The notes under the pieces were generated by a model that worked only from the letters and a program-made list of their open reading frames with translations, had not been told where the DNA came from and searched no databases. Below, piece by piece: positions 26,587 to 39,207 of a DNA stretch of 64,000 nucleotides. Source of the stretch: Progne subis subis (Eukaryota; Chordata; Aves; Passeriformes; Hirundinidae). The DNA lies in NCBI GenBank assembly GCA_022316685.1, contig JAKJHU010000016.1, forward strand, positions 2,294,001 through 2,358,000, read 5' to 3'. The position numbers were made by a program, and so were the translations under genes. The stretch's first letter is position 1, and every line of letters starts with the position of its first letter.

Positions 26587-27690
26587 GAAAAGCTGAATGA
26601 ACATTTTAATTAACTCATGTGCAATTTTAATTAAAAACATAATGTGTCAGGAAAATGAATAATGCCTTGGGGCAATAAAATAGCTAGATTTTCTGTTCAG
26701 TCTTCTGCTTCATATCTTTTATGGAAGAAGGATATTATTGTTAAAATGAAAAAAACACTCCTTCCAGCCTCCTGCCCCCTTCTCCACACACATCTAACAA
26801 GAACGCTCAATGTAACAAAACCCAAAGGTGTGGACAAAAGGAACAGGATTAAATCAGAGCATGGTACAAGATATTCTGTGCTATCATCACCTTGGTTGTG
26901 TCACTCTTCTGGCTTTTAACAGAAAAAACTTTGACCTTCAATTTTAAAGTCGGTGTTTTGGTCTTCATAAAATATGCTCATAAAATGTCAATGCCCATAT
27001 TTTTTTGTGTGTGTGAAAAATTGAAATATTTTAATATTATCAGGCCTTGATGACAAAGTGGTAGTCTCCATCCTTTAGAGATGAAGCCATTTTAAACCAC
27101 TGGGATTCTATAACCTGAGATAATCAGTAATCACATGGCTTTTTAAATGTGAAAAAATAAGGCTTTCGAATATTAGAAAGGAAAAGAAATAAAATAAAGC
27201 ACAGGTGAAAAAAGTTGAGGAAAGTTAACTTTCCCCAAACGGAAAACATATAATGTCCAAACCTATTTATTTCTTTTCTTTGCTCAGATACCACTCACTG
27301 AATGAGATTTGAAATTCTAGCAGCTATAGCATAGCCTGGGGCAAAGGCAGGCTCACAAGCGGCATCATGTAACACATTTTAAAGGCTGTCAGAGATGTTT
27401 CTTCAGTCTCTGTGTCCTCAGCAGTGCCAGAGACACTGGTTTGCTGCAGGGACTTGCTACCTGGTCATACCTTTTCTGTGGCTCACATCATTTTGACCGT
27501 AGATCACATCTAAACTGTGAGAAGGCTGTTTGCCTTAATGTGCTCTGAAAGCATATGAAGCTTTGTGTGCAAGAAGTGCTGGGCCACATCCAGTCTGCAG
27601 CACGTTTTGCACAGCTCTGGTCCTCACAGGCTTCCATGGGAAGTCCCCAAGATCTCCTCTAACCCCACCCCCTGCCCCCTGTGTGTATTC

Positions 27691-28082
27691 AAGACCCTCA
27701 CAGGAAAGAATTTTTTCCTAATATCAAATATAAACCTACCCTCTGCCAGTTAAGGGCTGTTTCCTCTTGTCCTATCACTACATGCTCTTCGTAAAATGTC
27801 CCGCTCCAGTTGTCTCGTAGCCCCTTTAGGTACTGGAAAGTACTAGAAGATCTCCCCAAATCCTCTTCTCCAGGCTGAAGAGCCCCAGCTCTCCCAGCCT
27901 GTCCTCATCAGAGAGGTGTTCCATCCCTCTGATCATCCTCATGGCCCTTCTCTGAACTTGCTCCTGTTGGTCCACATCCTTCTTGTGTTTGTTACCCCAG
28001 AGCTGGACAGAGAACTCCCAAGTGCGGTCTTGCAAAAGCAGAATAGAGGAGGTTAATCATCTCCCTCGATGTGCTGGTCACG
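27691..28082 (-). mobile_element. CR1 LINE fragment, 3' side of a copy split by an LTR piece, minus strand
   Basis: On the minus strand this encodes the hallmark CR1 reverse-transcriptase C-terminal stretch. It includes the motifs QRRAMRMIRGMEHLS and ELGLFSLEKR (about 27860-27965). The match continues past the 27.7 kb CTCACAGGAAAGAATTTTTTCC segment that is common to avian CR1 copies. The fragment ends abruptly at 28082, and its continuation resumes after the LTR piece at about 28313. The copy is 5' truncated and lacks the 3' UTR, so it is non-functional. Confidence 0.9.
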
Positions 28083-28312
28083 TGTAGGTGTGTTTAGGTA
28101 TGTTTTAATTCTCATTTTCCTGCTTTGATTTCGATTCATAATTAGTTCCATTAATTTCCAAGTCAAATCTGTTTTACCCAGGACAGTAAACAGTGAGAGA
28201 TGTCTCCCTGCCCTCACCTCAACTCATGGGCCTTTTGTTACGTTTTCTGAGGAGGGGAGCGATTCCTACCTTTGGTGGGTACCTGGTGGCACCCAGCCAG
28301 AGTTAAACCACC
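28083..28312 (+). mobile_element. ERV LTR fragment (3'/U5 side) inserted in CR1, plus orientation
   Basis: About 230 bases that match, as reverse complement, the first ~240 bases of the LTR at 47242-48296. Shared landmarks include the AAAACAGA-TTGACTTG-type segment, the TTTTGTTA/ATTTTCT block and the terminal GGTGGGTACC-TGG and AACCACCA end. I also recognise it as the 3' end of a family of avian LTRs that I associate from memory with ERVL-like elements. It lies inside a CR1 copy. The flanks are TCACG (28078-28082) and TCGTG (about 28314-28318), possibly a diverged 5-bp target-site duplication. The 5' three-quarters of the LTR are missing, so this is a truncated or internally deleted solo LTR. 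Confidence 0.75.
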
Positions 28313-28345
28313 AGATCGTGCTTCTTTTGATGCAGCCCAGGAATG
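28313..28345 (-). mobile_element. Continuation of the CR1 fragment beyond the LTR insertion
   Basis: The sequence GCTTCTTTTGATGCAGCCC just right of the LTR piece is the standard continuation of CR1 after the CTCCCTCGA-TGCTGGTCACG segment that ends at 28082. Joining the two restores a continuous CR1 match, which is the main evidence for nesting. Similarity fades by about 28345. Confidence 0.75.
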
Positions 28346-31300
28346 TTCAAGGACAAACAGATGCAGTTTGCTTCCTCCCCTGGCCAGGGGGTGGTGGGAG
28401 GCCCATCTGAGCTCATTCTGCCCAGCTGAAGCACCTCTGCCTCTGGGGCTGCAGGGGTGTCAGCTGCACCCTCAAGCATCAGCACATCACAGCTCACAGG
28501 GCAGACTCAAGAGAGATAAGCCAAGCTTTAGTTTTCAGTCATCCAGAAAACAGTGGAAGGCTCACTGCAGAAGCATGCAGGAATTAGAAGTTTAACAAAC
28601 AGGAGGTAAAAATCAGCCTCCAAACAGGAGCCTCTGCCTCTGAAGTCCCTGCATTTATAGAGTGTGTATATGTCTACATTTGCATAAATCTCAGAAATTC
28701 CTGAGTGCAATGCTGTAATGTTTTCCAGAGCCTGAGGGAAATACCTAAACTGATTTTAATTGTACGGAGGATTCCTTTTCAAGAATGCTTTTTTTTAAAT
28801 GCCTTCTCAGACCTGTTACTTGCCTCTTCCCCTACGTGTATCCCATCAGATTTTAGGCTTTAGCATAGCTAATAACTTAACAATATAATTTCAGGTTGCA
28901 TGCACTATTGCTGAACAACAAATGAATTTTAACAATATGCCTGCCATTTATGCTTGCTTCTCATAAACAGGCTTGCTTTTGTCATGGCAGGAGTGCCCAC
29001 TGTAAGAGTTAATTTATGCAAATTCTGGACAATATTCAAGTTTAATTTTCTTTTTTCCCTTTCTTTTTTCCCCGAGTCATTCACTTGATTCTAAGACTGT
29101 CATTCACTGAAGGAATAGTAAAACAGCATTTGATTTAGGAGAGCAATCACAGTTCATGTTTCAAATCCTGAATATTCACAATAAGCTGAGACAAATTATT
29201 ACAGAATTATTCATCAAATTGCTTTGAATAACAAATAAATGTTGTGGAATTACAGTCTGAATGCAGACTTTCACAGAAAAGCAAACACAGTAAAAGGATT
29301 TAAATACATTCTTCAGTGCTAACTAGGGTTTAGATTGCTATACTCTTGGATCCTATAAACAGAAAGTTCCTTTGTAATTTATCCCATTGGTTTTGAGGGG
29401 ATGATCAGTACTAGTTCAATTTGTCATATAAAAATTTTGCCATGAAAATACCCAACAATGGAAAAAAAAAATATTTTGACAGCTTGATGTAGCATGTTTG
29501 TTTCTGACCATAGTCTAGAAGAAAGATATGCTTACTCTCATGAGCCATAAAGCAAATTTTTTTCCTTGTGTCTTGAGTATTTATGGAGTATTTATTACAC
29601 CAAGTGCTGAGGAGCTGGAGTTTGACCATTTAATATTGAATTCTTCTGCGCACTTGGCCAGTCTTAGAGGACTTTGAAAACCATGTCCTTAGGTGAGCTG
29701 TGAGTGCCTGGTCTGTGTACATGAGACATGCTACCTCTGAAAACAGCAGCCACAAGGATTTGTACAGCCAGAACTAAGCAGGCAGTGACTGAGCAGAGGC
29801 TCCAGAAGGCTAATTCCAGATATTGGCTGACAGTTATTTTCTCTAAATTCCTACTTAAATCACTTTGGTTAAAAACTATTAAAACCATATATTTGTGTTT
29901 TGCTTAGTAAGGATTTGTTTGCATCAAAACTGGAGCCAAAATTCAGTCGGTCACATTTGTTTTGGTAGAAGTCCACATGGGGACACTGCTGCAATAAATC
30001 TGCCTGCTTTTGAGACAGATCAAGATTGAAGTGTTATAAAAGCACAGCTACTTGCAAAATCAGAGTTTTTTACCCACCTCATAGAAAGGTAAAGGAGCAC
30101 AAGGAAACACAGTGGTCTTGCAGGTTCCAGCAGCAAGCTCTGTCCATCCCTTTCAAATTTCCCTATATGGCAAATACACATTGTCAAGGAAAACAAACAA
30201 ACAAACAAAAACAAACAAACAAAACAAAAAAACCAACCAAAAAAACAAACAAAAAAACTTTTCAAAAATTCAGAGGGATGAGGTTGGCATCGATCATTAA
30301 TGATCTCTGTTGCAGATGCAAAGATAATTAATGTAATCTAGCACATCTTGAGGAAAACTAATGTGCATACAGATATAAACAACAGTTCCAATCTTTTAAG
30401 AAGTGGAAAGCACATGAGAATGTGCTGTAATGAGGAATTTAAAATTTTCTAATTAGACATGATTTTATAAAACACACAGACAATTAAAATGGTGAGGATT
30501 ACAATGAGAAGGATGAGAAAGCACTGTAAAACAGACAAAAAAGAAGAAAAAGGGTGTAAATAAGGAAAAAAAAACCCCACAAATCATCACTGATGTATCA
30601 AATTTACCCTGCAAAATTTGTAGTGTACTGCAATTTTAGGTTTCACAGTGCAAAAAGCTACTATCAAACATTTTTATAAGGTTATGCTAGCATAGGTAGA
30701 ATCATACTGACAATTTTATTTGATTAAAGGATGCTTACTAAGCCTTGGAGTTTATTTTCATAAGTTTTAGCACTTCAGAACAGGAAATTGAGGTCTATAG
30801 ACCACTGCTGTTAAAACTGATCAAAACACATAGATAACAGTTCTTAGCTGTAGAGCCACTGCAGAGCTATTTACCCTGATTTTTATTCAGTGTGAGATTG
30901 GAACAAATAAAAAATATTTTCTATACAGTTTTAAGAAGGAGGGTGATGTGGTTCTGCTAAAAGACAGGAAGGGGGAAGAAGCTGACTCTACAGTGAGCAA
31001 TTCTTTTCTGCCACCCAGTTGTGGGTGCCAGGTGGGATGCTGAAGGCTTGTTTATTTCCCAGCAATGCACAGAAACCATTCTCCAGAAGAGTCTGTTTGA
31101 GGATGAAGGCAACAGAAGATAACTAACCCTTGTTAGCAGGATACATTTGCATCTCAAGAGAAGGTGGTCCTATTTCCTTATTTTTCGGGCATTTAGGAAG
31201 ATGAGTTCATTTTGCCTTTGTAGAGTTAACAGAGGCATTTTTAAAGGCTTGGGAATGAAGCTTTAGCTGGGACGCTCGTTTTGTTTTGTGTTGTCACTGA

Positions 31301-34300
31301 ACCAGCTGATTTTCCACAACGGTTTAAGCAATTTCCAGATTGTAGCAGGGGCTGCCACACACTAGATAGATACCGAGCAAGCGTCTCTCCAGAGTCGCTG
31401 CATTTCCAAATGCTCCATACCAGTGGGAGAAATTCGAGGAAGTACATATGTTGCTTCTAGCCTCCACAATATTTTGGGTGTGACTGACTAGACTCATATG
31501 TTCCCATATTTCACCAGCAGATAAGTATTGGACTCAGAAACAATTCCACCCTATCAATATGAAAGTGATGTGTGAAGCCAAGAATGTTATTACTTAAGAT
31601 CTTGCCAACTACCCTTGATCAATAGATGAAGGTCAACTCATTCAAACACATAAAACTATTTCTGATCAACCAGTTCTAGCTGCATAGCTAGGAAATTGCT
31701 TATTATTTAGGAGCTAATCTACATATATAAAAGCGCAATGTTCCTTTTACTGAAATATCCATCTTAAATATCCATCAGTGTTGCAAGTGATAATGTTTAT
31801 TTTGTAAAGATTTATCATCTTGACTAAATCTATGAATGATAGCAACCAGAAAGCATTCAGAAATCATTCCAAAGTGAACTTGCTGAATAAAGAGAACTTA
31901 GTATGATATTTTGATGAAGCTGTTCAGCAAAAAGCCTCTGATATGCTGTAGCAGATAAAATCTATCTTTCTTCTTCTTCTTGCAAATAAAGGTAAAAAAG
32001 CCTGTTTTGAAAGAAAAGTCTGGCTTTTGGCTAAAACCCCCAGTAATAGCTAAACTAGAACCTCTTGAAAGAAACTAAAAATTATATGAAGGAAAAGATT
32101 ATTTCCTTTTTCATACCATAGCAGACAAAAAATAGAGACATTTGACATTACAATAGTTTTACTTTTGACAAGGATGTAGAATTTCATGAGGCAAAGTCAC
32201 CAGCAACATTTTCCCCCATCTGCAAGCTCGTACGGACTTGCCATTTTCTTTTCTCTCTTTTTTCCTCATCTGTACACTGAAAGGATGTCTCTGGCTTCTG
32301 GCAATTTTATCTTAAGCTTCAACAAGAATACAGGTCCTGTAAGGATATGGTTAAAGTGATGCTGGTTAAAGTGTAAGCAGTGGCAAAGACCACAGGTTTC
32401 TAGGTGTGCAGTTCAAAGGACTGGAGTACATGTTCAAAAGGTTATCTCCCTTTCAGCGGTCAGGTCTTTTAGATTGTCTTACTTGTGCGTGTGACCACAC
32501 CAAGCTCCAGCACAGAGTGCAGACGTACCATCAGCTTCTGCTCCAGATTGTATCAGGGATGCTTTCTCACGTCATCTATCTTCCTTAGAGAAGGAAAATA
32601 AAGTTTCAAAGAGAAAAAATGGCTTGTCAGCTCTGCTTCTCTGCTTGGCTCTGCCAGCGCTGCAGCAGAGAAGAAGGGCGTGTTCACACCATGGTCTTGT
32701 TAGAGCTTGGTTTTGTGTCTTCACACTTCATCTGAGGTCAATCACACATGAATGCTGGTGAACAGTGAGGCTTGCTCACTCCTCAGGGTTAGAGGTAGGA
32801 TTGGTTTGAACCAAAGTGGCTCTATACAGACCACAAAGAATGACTTTTAGCAAATAATCAATGTCCAGTTTTTTTCTGACAGCCTGGTAATGAGGGAGTT
32901 TTGGCTTTGAAGGCACAGAGCTGGAAATAGCATTATGCACATTTATGATGCACAATTTTAATCAAAACTCAGATAAGAAAATTGTTCCTTTAGGTAAACT
33001 TCACGGCCTTCGGGTTTGTCAAAATTGTTGGAATTTATGGACATTGAAATTTTCTGAGGCCCTGATGTAAGTTGAGACTTGTCTTGTCTCAGCAGCCTTT
33101 ATTATGAAGCAGCTTGAGGTGGGGAGGAGTGGTCCAACAATACCATAGTCCATTCTGTCATAACAGGCAGATTCTCAGTATTTGATTTCTTTATTAAGAG
33201 TCTTTCTGCCTAAAGGGGCAGAACAGACGTATGTATTGTGTATCTACTTTCTCTTCTTGATGCTTAGCTGTGTCTACAATGACCTTTTAGCAATCCAGGC
33301 CAGGCTTCAGTGACTTGCTATTCCAACATACTTTGGTCTAAAAACAAGTGCCAGAGACCACCCTGAGAACCATAGTTATATGCTCTCCAACTTTCAAAAC
33401 AAACATTAGAGGCTTTGATCCCTAGAACTCAGAGATGCCTCACTTGAACGAGGTGCTATCCAGCTTGACTTCTATGTACAGATGTACAGGGCTGACAATG
33501 AAAAAATCCTCTCTTTATCAAGAGATGTGAAATATTTCTAAATCCAATTGATATTAGAAGCTACTCAGGGATTTTTGACTAATGGATTGAGGAAAGAAAC
33601 TACCTAAGATAGAAAATGGACGACAGAAAAGGCAATCAAAGATGTGTGATATATTGCAGTTCTTATAATTTTATGGTTTATGATATTAAGCAGTGCATGT
33701 TTATGTGGTAGGAAGAGTACAAAAATATCATTCTTCCATAAAGCATTGTTCTGCAATACTTAAGAATTTCCTCAGGGGCAGTGAGACCTAAATAAACCCC
33801 AAGTTGCAACCAGCTCATTTGCAAGCTTGCACTTAGATGTTACAATAGCATGTGCTTTAAATGGCTTCATTTTATTAAAAAAAAGGTGAGTGAATTCTTG
33901 TTTCTTCTCATCCAGATGCCAAAGATTCATGAATTTAGCTTTGTTCAAGGCTGAATAATAATTTCAAAATAGCTTTTCTCCTTAGTGAACCTGTGATTTG
34001 TTCCTGTCAAAATGCATTCTTAAGATGCCTCTTCCTGCTCTTTCCCTAGTAGATAGTTTAAATTGGAGTACACTTTGAAAGGTTTTCACACTATAAATGG
34101 GCTATTGGGACCTTTAGAAGGTAAGACCTGATTATTGAATATCCTTGAAGAAAGTGTCAGCTCCACGTGGAGTAGAAGAAGAAAAAAAATAGCAAAAATC
34201 CTCTGATGGAAATAATTTGTAAGTAGAGAGACTGGCAAGGATTATCTAAGAAATAAAATGTTGTCTTGGACATTGACAGTCAATTTCACACCCTAAGCAA

Positions 34301-36137
34301 AAAAGGCCTCTGTTTTTTAGCAGAACAGAGAAGCTGGCTTTCACCACCGCTCTAGTCCCCAGCTACAAAGGTGTGAAATGTTTACTTAGAAAGTGCAATT
34401 TTTCACAAATGACAATGTAAAAACATTCATACCTATGGGAAAAGCCCATTTCCATAGATGTGTGAATGTATCTAAACACAATGAATTCTCTCCACTGGGT
34501 CTGTTGCAGGAAGAAATATTTCCTGGACTGACCTCTTTCCTTGTATCTCACTGCGGACTTTTTCCCCATGGGTGAATTCTGATGAGGTTCCCTGTTGCTT
34601 CTGCTCCCATCAGGACCTCCTGATCTTGTGTGCCGTCCCACCACAGTGGGGTCCCTCTTCCCAGTTCTGTCTAACCTGGAGCCATGATGACTTTCTCCAT
34701 CCCTAATTCAAAAAAGCTTCTAAGTGTAGGCAAAAAGATTATAAAAGGTAAAAAAAACTGTTTCAAATTTTGATAAAACAGAAGTCCTACTCATCTGTTT
34801 GCTTGAGACCTTTAGAGAGTAATGACAAGCGAACCAGCCTTGGATTATCCCTTCAGAGCCACATTTCACCTGATAATTGAGTTAAACAACTAGTTATTCC
34901 TATAGCCAGAATGCATGAACGGGATGATAAGGGAAGACTGATTTATGATCACTTGGTATCTGAAAGGTGTAGCATTCTATTTAACAAATAGTATTCCTCT
35001 AGATTAGAAAACATCATAAACACATTGGAAAGCCTTCAGCCCAGACTCATCCACCACATGTATTTTTTTAACATTTTAATTTAGCTATCTGTTTTGGATT
35101 ACATAAATTAAAAAAGAAAAATGAATTCAGTATTTTCTTTCTAAAATAAATCAATTCTGCTACATTGGAATTACCGATTAGATTGAGCATTAGGGAATGT
35201 ATAAAACTGCATCTTTAACAGACACGACAACATTTCTCAATGAGAATCAAGCAGTTTGCAGTGACCTTCATGTTGATCAGTGGGGGGTCAGTACTGGCAT
35301 TAAATCATTTTGATTCACAGATGAGATCAACATATTCATATTTGTTTGCCAAATGTGTATTTTAATTTAAGCTTCCTCTGATTGATGCATGTAATTTATG
35401 CTGCTCAGAACTAAGGCATCATATTTTTCTTTTTTCCTAACTAACCGGGGGAGACTTTCTTGGAAACAGATAAAGGAAAGAGTCCAGTAATTTGTAGCAA
35501 TGTGACTACAGCCACACATGTTCTAGAATTAATGTTCTTCATTAGGGTGAGGAGTATCAGCTGTATATATACATCAGGATTTTAATTAACTTGGTCCCCA
35601 CAACAGGACACATGAGTCAAACTGTTTTTCCTTTATTTTGTATTAGATTAAAAAAACCACCCAAACTCAACATGATCTAAAGTTAAAACAGAAAAACAAC
35701 AAAAAAACCCAACCCCATGCACATGCAACAATAAGAAACAAAATCTAAGAGTTTTAGTCAAGGTCAAGAATATTTCTATAAATCAGAGTTAATCCTCCAG
35801 AGTAACTTGGCATTGACAGCTCACAGAGCAGTGCTCTGGCTGAGAGATTACCAGTTCTACCTACCCTGTGTAGCCCAGTCTCACACAAAGGTATTGATTC
35901 ATTCATGGGATTATTCAAATCTTTTTAACGTATTTTTGGGATGAACACAATTTCATTTACAAGTGGCTTGTAATTGACTACAAAGACTGCAATTGCCTTG
36001 TACTCTGACAGATGGGTTGCCTTTTAAGTGAGCCCTGAACATATTGTTGAGGGGAAAACGCATCTTACACTGCAAGTAAGCTGGTTCACATTTCCCCTGA
36101 CCTCTGTGTAACCAGACTGATGACTGAAGTTGCAGAT
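28346..36137. other. A/T-rich unique sequence, no gene seen
   Basis: About 7.8 kb without a recognised element except the CAAA-rich repeat at 30190-30258. The longest frame is 107 codons (28272-28595), with no domain. The interval 28850-29240 contains several ATTA/TAAT cores and an octamer-like ATGCAAAT near 29017. It has the look of conserved non-coding DNA, but conservation cannot be judged from one sequence. Confidence 0.5.
30190..30258. repeat. (CAAA)n imperfect tetranucleotide repeat
   Basis: About 69 bases of CAAA units with variable A runs and a few CCAA units. The Lys/Thr/Gln-rich frames here come from the repeat. Confidence 0.9.
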
Positions 36138-36258
36138 GTATTGGACAGGGACACCTTTCACTAACCAGGTTTCTCAAGGCCCCATCCAACCTGGCCTCGA
36201 ACACTTCCATGGATAGGGTATCCACAAACTCTCTGGGCAAAACGTTTTAGTGCCTCAC
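36138..36258 (-). mobile_element. CR1 LINE fragment, left part of a copy split by a solo LTR
   Basis: On the minus strand this gives the CR1 ORF2 C-terminal motif (PREFVDTLSMEVFEARLDGAL). The corresponding DNA segments, such as CAAGGCCCCATCCAACCTGG on the plus strand, are diagnostic of avian CR1. It ends exactly at 36258 with CCTCAC, where an LTR begins. The CR1 match resumes at 36943. The stop and octamer tail are not seen, so the 3' end is truncated or diverged near 36138. Confidence 0.88.
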
Positions 36259-36942
36259 TGTAGTAGTGTGAGAGCTGTTTTATTGAAGTTATTTTTGTAA
36301 GAATTTTAAGTTATTTTTGTAATGTTTCAATCCACTGTACCCCCCTGTGTTCTGGAATAGTTTCCCCCTTTTGAGTTAGGTATATAACCAGACGTTATAT
36401 GCCAATCATTCCTCCCCTGCACCTGTCCCTGTCAAATCCCCCCGCCCCCTCCCTCGTGGTCGCCCGGTCTGTCACTTCGAGACCCTTCCCTGGATTCTGG
36501 AAAGATCCAGGAGAGGTGTCGAGTGATAGGCTGGTGCCCGGGGAATCCCCTCCTACCCTCCTGTGATTTGTTAATGGTTCAGAAGTTGACACCCCTGTTA
36601 CCACCCTGTGTTCCCTGGCTGGCTGACCCGTTGTCAGCCCTCCCCCGTTTATAAGTGGCCGTCAGGCTTTGATCTCTGCTCTCTCTGGGCAGCAGTGGTC
36701 TGAGGCGGAGCTCCTTGCCAGACTCCCCTTAATAAACTACCTTCTACCCTGCTCAAAGAGAGTCGATCGTTTTTCCGTCGCCGCAGTCGCAACTCCATCA
36801 GGTCCGCTCGCTGGTGTGGGGAACCAAGAGCCCACCGGGAGGAGGTTACTCGCCCTGCCTGTAACCCCGACTGATCCTCGTTGTGGCAGTGCAGAACTGA
36901 GCTAGCCTGCGCGCCTGCTAGGCGAGAGAGGACACTGCCATA
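36259..36942 (+). mobile_element. Solo LTR of an endogenous retrovirus, 684 bp, with perfect 6-bp TSD
   Basis: The element starts TGTAGTAGTG and ends near CTGCCATA. It is bounded on both sides by CCTCAC (36253-36258 and 36943-36948), so it is a complete insertion with a 6-bp target-site duplication. Removing it restores a continuous CR1 sequence. The U3 has an internal direct repeat (AAGTTATTTTTGTAA, twice near 36285-36322). A TATA box TTTATAAG lies at 36648-36655 and the polyadenylation signal AATAAA at 36731-36736. A CpG-rich U5 follows. A 6-bp duplication is usual for class II (ERVK/beta- or alpharetrovirus-like) elements. The expected terminal CA reads TA, probably a point change. No gag, pol or env flanks it, so it is a recombination remnant. 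It could still supply a promoter or poly(A) site. Confidence 0.88.
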
Positions 36943-37022
36943 CCTCACCACACTTACAGGCAGAAAATTTCCTCCTGACACCTAATTTAAACCTATGCTT
37001 GTTCAGTTTAAAGCCATAACTC
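36943..37022 (-). mobile_element. CR1 LINE fragment, right part of the split copy
   Basis: This continues the CR1 match from 36258: CACCACACTTACAGG, then CCTAATTTAAACCTA and CAGTTTAAAGCCAT on the plus strand follow the usual order of CR1 (in reverse complement). The first six bases are the duplicated target of the LTR. Similarity ends at about 37022 in a T run. Confidence 0.85.
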
Positions 37023-39166
37023 TTTTTTTAGTTCTAGGCATGTTTGCACATGTGTGTATTCAAGAGAGAGAAACAGATAAACTCAGCTACAGTCCCGTAC
37101 AGACCTCCCCAGGGTGCGCACATTGCTGGTTAGAGGGGGCAAACTGAGGGAGAAGCTCCTTGTTCACTGAATGCAAGGATTTGCTTTTGAGGCTCACTGG
37201 TCTTGGATCAGCTACAGAGAAGGCACTTCTTTCTCTGAAAAGATGATTCTTATCTTTTCAATAGAAATTGCTACTGTGCTAGAGGATTATTGTGTCAGGC
37301 ACTAACATTGAATTAGCTTAACTTACGCAATTTGTGTAATATTCTTGGCTGGGGGCCAAGGCAAGGTAAGCTGAACTGTTGCATCTTTTATGATTTGTAA
37401 AAAAGCTCATGTTTGAACACAAATATCAGCACCAGTGTGGCTGTGATCCCCACCTCTAACAAGGATTGCATACCAACAGCGAGACACAGTTTATTTAATT
37501 AAAGAAAACCAAAAGACATGGACAAAGTGCTCATGCAGCTAAACCTTTTGGAGTTAACCTTGGCATAAGTTTTGCCTTCTGACACAAACTGGAGTCTGGC
37601 TTTTGATTACGTACCTGCTACACCATCTTTAGATATCCATCTTAGATACCCAAGATGTAATTCTAAGCAACTCAAATCCTAAATTCTTGATACAATCAAC
37701 AGAAATGCTATATTGCTGAAAAGAGCAATCTAATGCTAAAATTAGGGCAGATTACTATAGGTTGGAACCAGTGGAAAATAGATACTCTGCAGAGAAATGT
37801 GAGGGATCCTAATATGTTGACAAAATATCCTAGGGAGCTTGGCAGAGAGTCTTAAAGAGTATAATCCTGGTAAAATTCTTTGTTTGCTATTTTCCAGTAA
37901 GTTTTTTTAATTTGTGTCTAGTATCTAAAACTGTCCCGTTAACCAGAGTAATACAAAAGATGATTTTTATCAATCTGGAGACTCTGGAGCTAGCTGATAC
38001 TTTAAATCCTTGCATTTCTGATAAGATAAAACACATATTTAAAGGACAACAAATCAGTCACAATTATGTTTCGGTATGTTACAGTGATTTAGAATATCAG
38101 TTCAGATTATTATTTTTTTTAATAATTAGGCATTTTGCCCTCATAGAACACATTTTCAGTTGATAATAAAATAAAAGCTATTTATTTTGGCTTTAACACA
38201 AAGTTGTTTGAAGCTTCTCTAAAAACACAATACTTCATTTTATTCTAGAGGAATAATGTTACTGTTTTAGTAACTGAGTGGTTATGTATGTTATAAAATC
38301 AAGATGCTACAGCAAACCTACAGTACATCTAGAAATCTATGCCTGGAAGCAGATCTGGCAGTCAAAATCCAGGTCGCACAGCCCCTTTGTTTATGAAAAT
38401 CATAGGTCACCAAAAACCTGCCTATTATCAAAGCCAGTTATCAGCTGGTTATTTCTGTACCATTATTTCTTGCACCATCCTATCCACCAACAATTTGGAG
38501 ATATTGACAAATATTTCTTAAAAATAAAAGCTCACGCTGTCTCTGCAGGTTGATCGGATGAGCTCGCTCTTGTACATCGGAAAGCTGACTACTTTCCAAC
38601 AACTTGATTTCACAAATGGAGAAACAGCATCTGTTTTCCTGCAGCTCCACATATGGCTCTCAGCGTTGCTGCGCAGAGCTAAAGCAGGTAGTCCCCAGGA
38701 GCACAGCCCTCCAGAGCCCTGCGGCCCCCCGGGAGCGGCCACCGCCGCTCGGCTGCCAGGGACACCGCTTCCCCAGGCACCTGCAAGCCTGGGCTTCATC
38801 AACATATGCAAAACATCCCTCCCAATGTCAACCCGCAGGGGAAAAATGCTCAAACGTGTACTTAGGACTCCTGTGCTTGTCTATTTGGTGTGGTGATTTC
38901 AGTGTATCTACTCCAAGGCATGATTGCTCAAGGACTTCAGAAAATGTCTAGCTGTCATCAATGGAGCATGAGGGGACCTGAAATAATTTTCAGACAGAGG
39001 GGTGTGTGCATGTGGAGAAAGGAAATAGAGCAGCTATGCTAGAATTAAGATAAAATACATGTACTTTTTCTGCAGGTCATATGAGTATTTTTGGCTCTGT
39101 AATATATCCAGCAGATCTTGATGGCCCATTCAGGAGTTTGAAACTGAAGTCAAATAAAAATGTCAT

Positions 39167-39207
<41 letters not shown>

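Larger units (their letters stand above)
24341..27690. other. A/T-rich unique sequence with microsatellites, no gene seen
   Basis: No coding frame of interest occurs; the longest is 91 codons at 25152-25427 on the minus strand. A small direct repeat (CTGCCCATTT) lies near 26213-26242. The compound microsatellite and a poly(A) tract are listed separately. Sequence at 27565-27690 next to the CR1 fragment was not recognised. Confidence 0.55.

Noticed and set aside
36259..36942. Coding frames of 69-110 codons within this segment
   Set aside because: They lie in a solo LTR, which has no viral genes; the frames reflect its GC-rich U3/U5.
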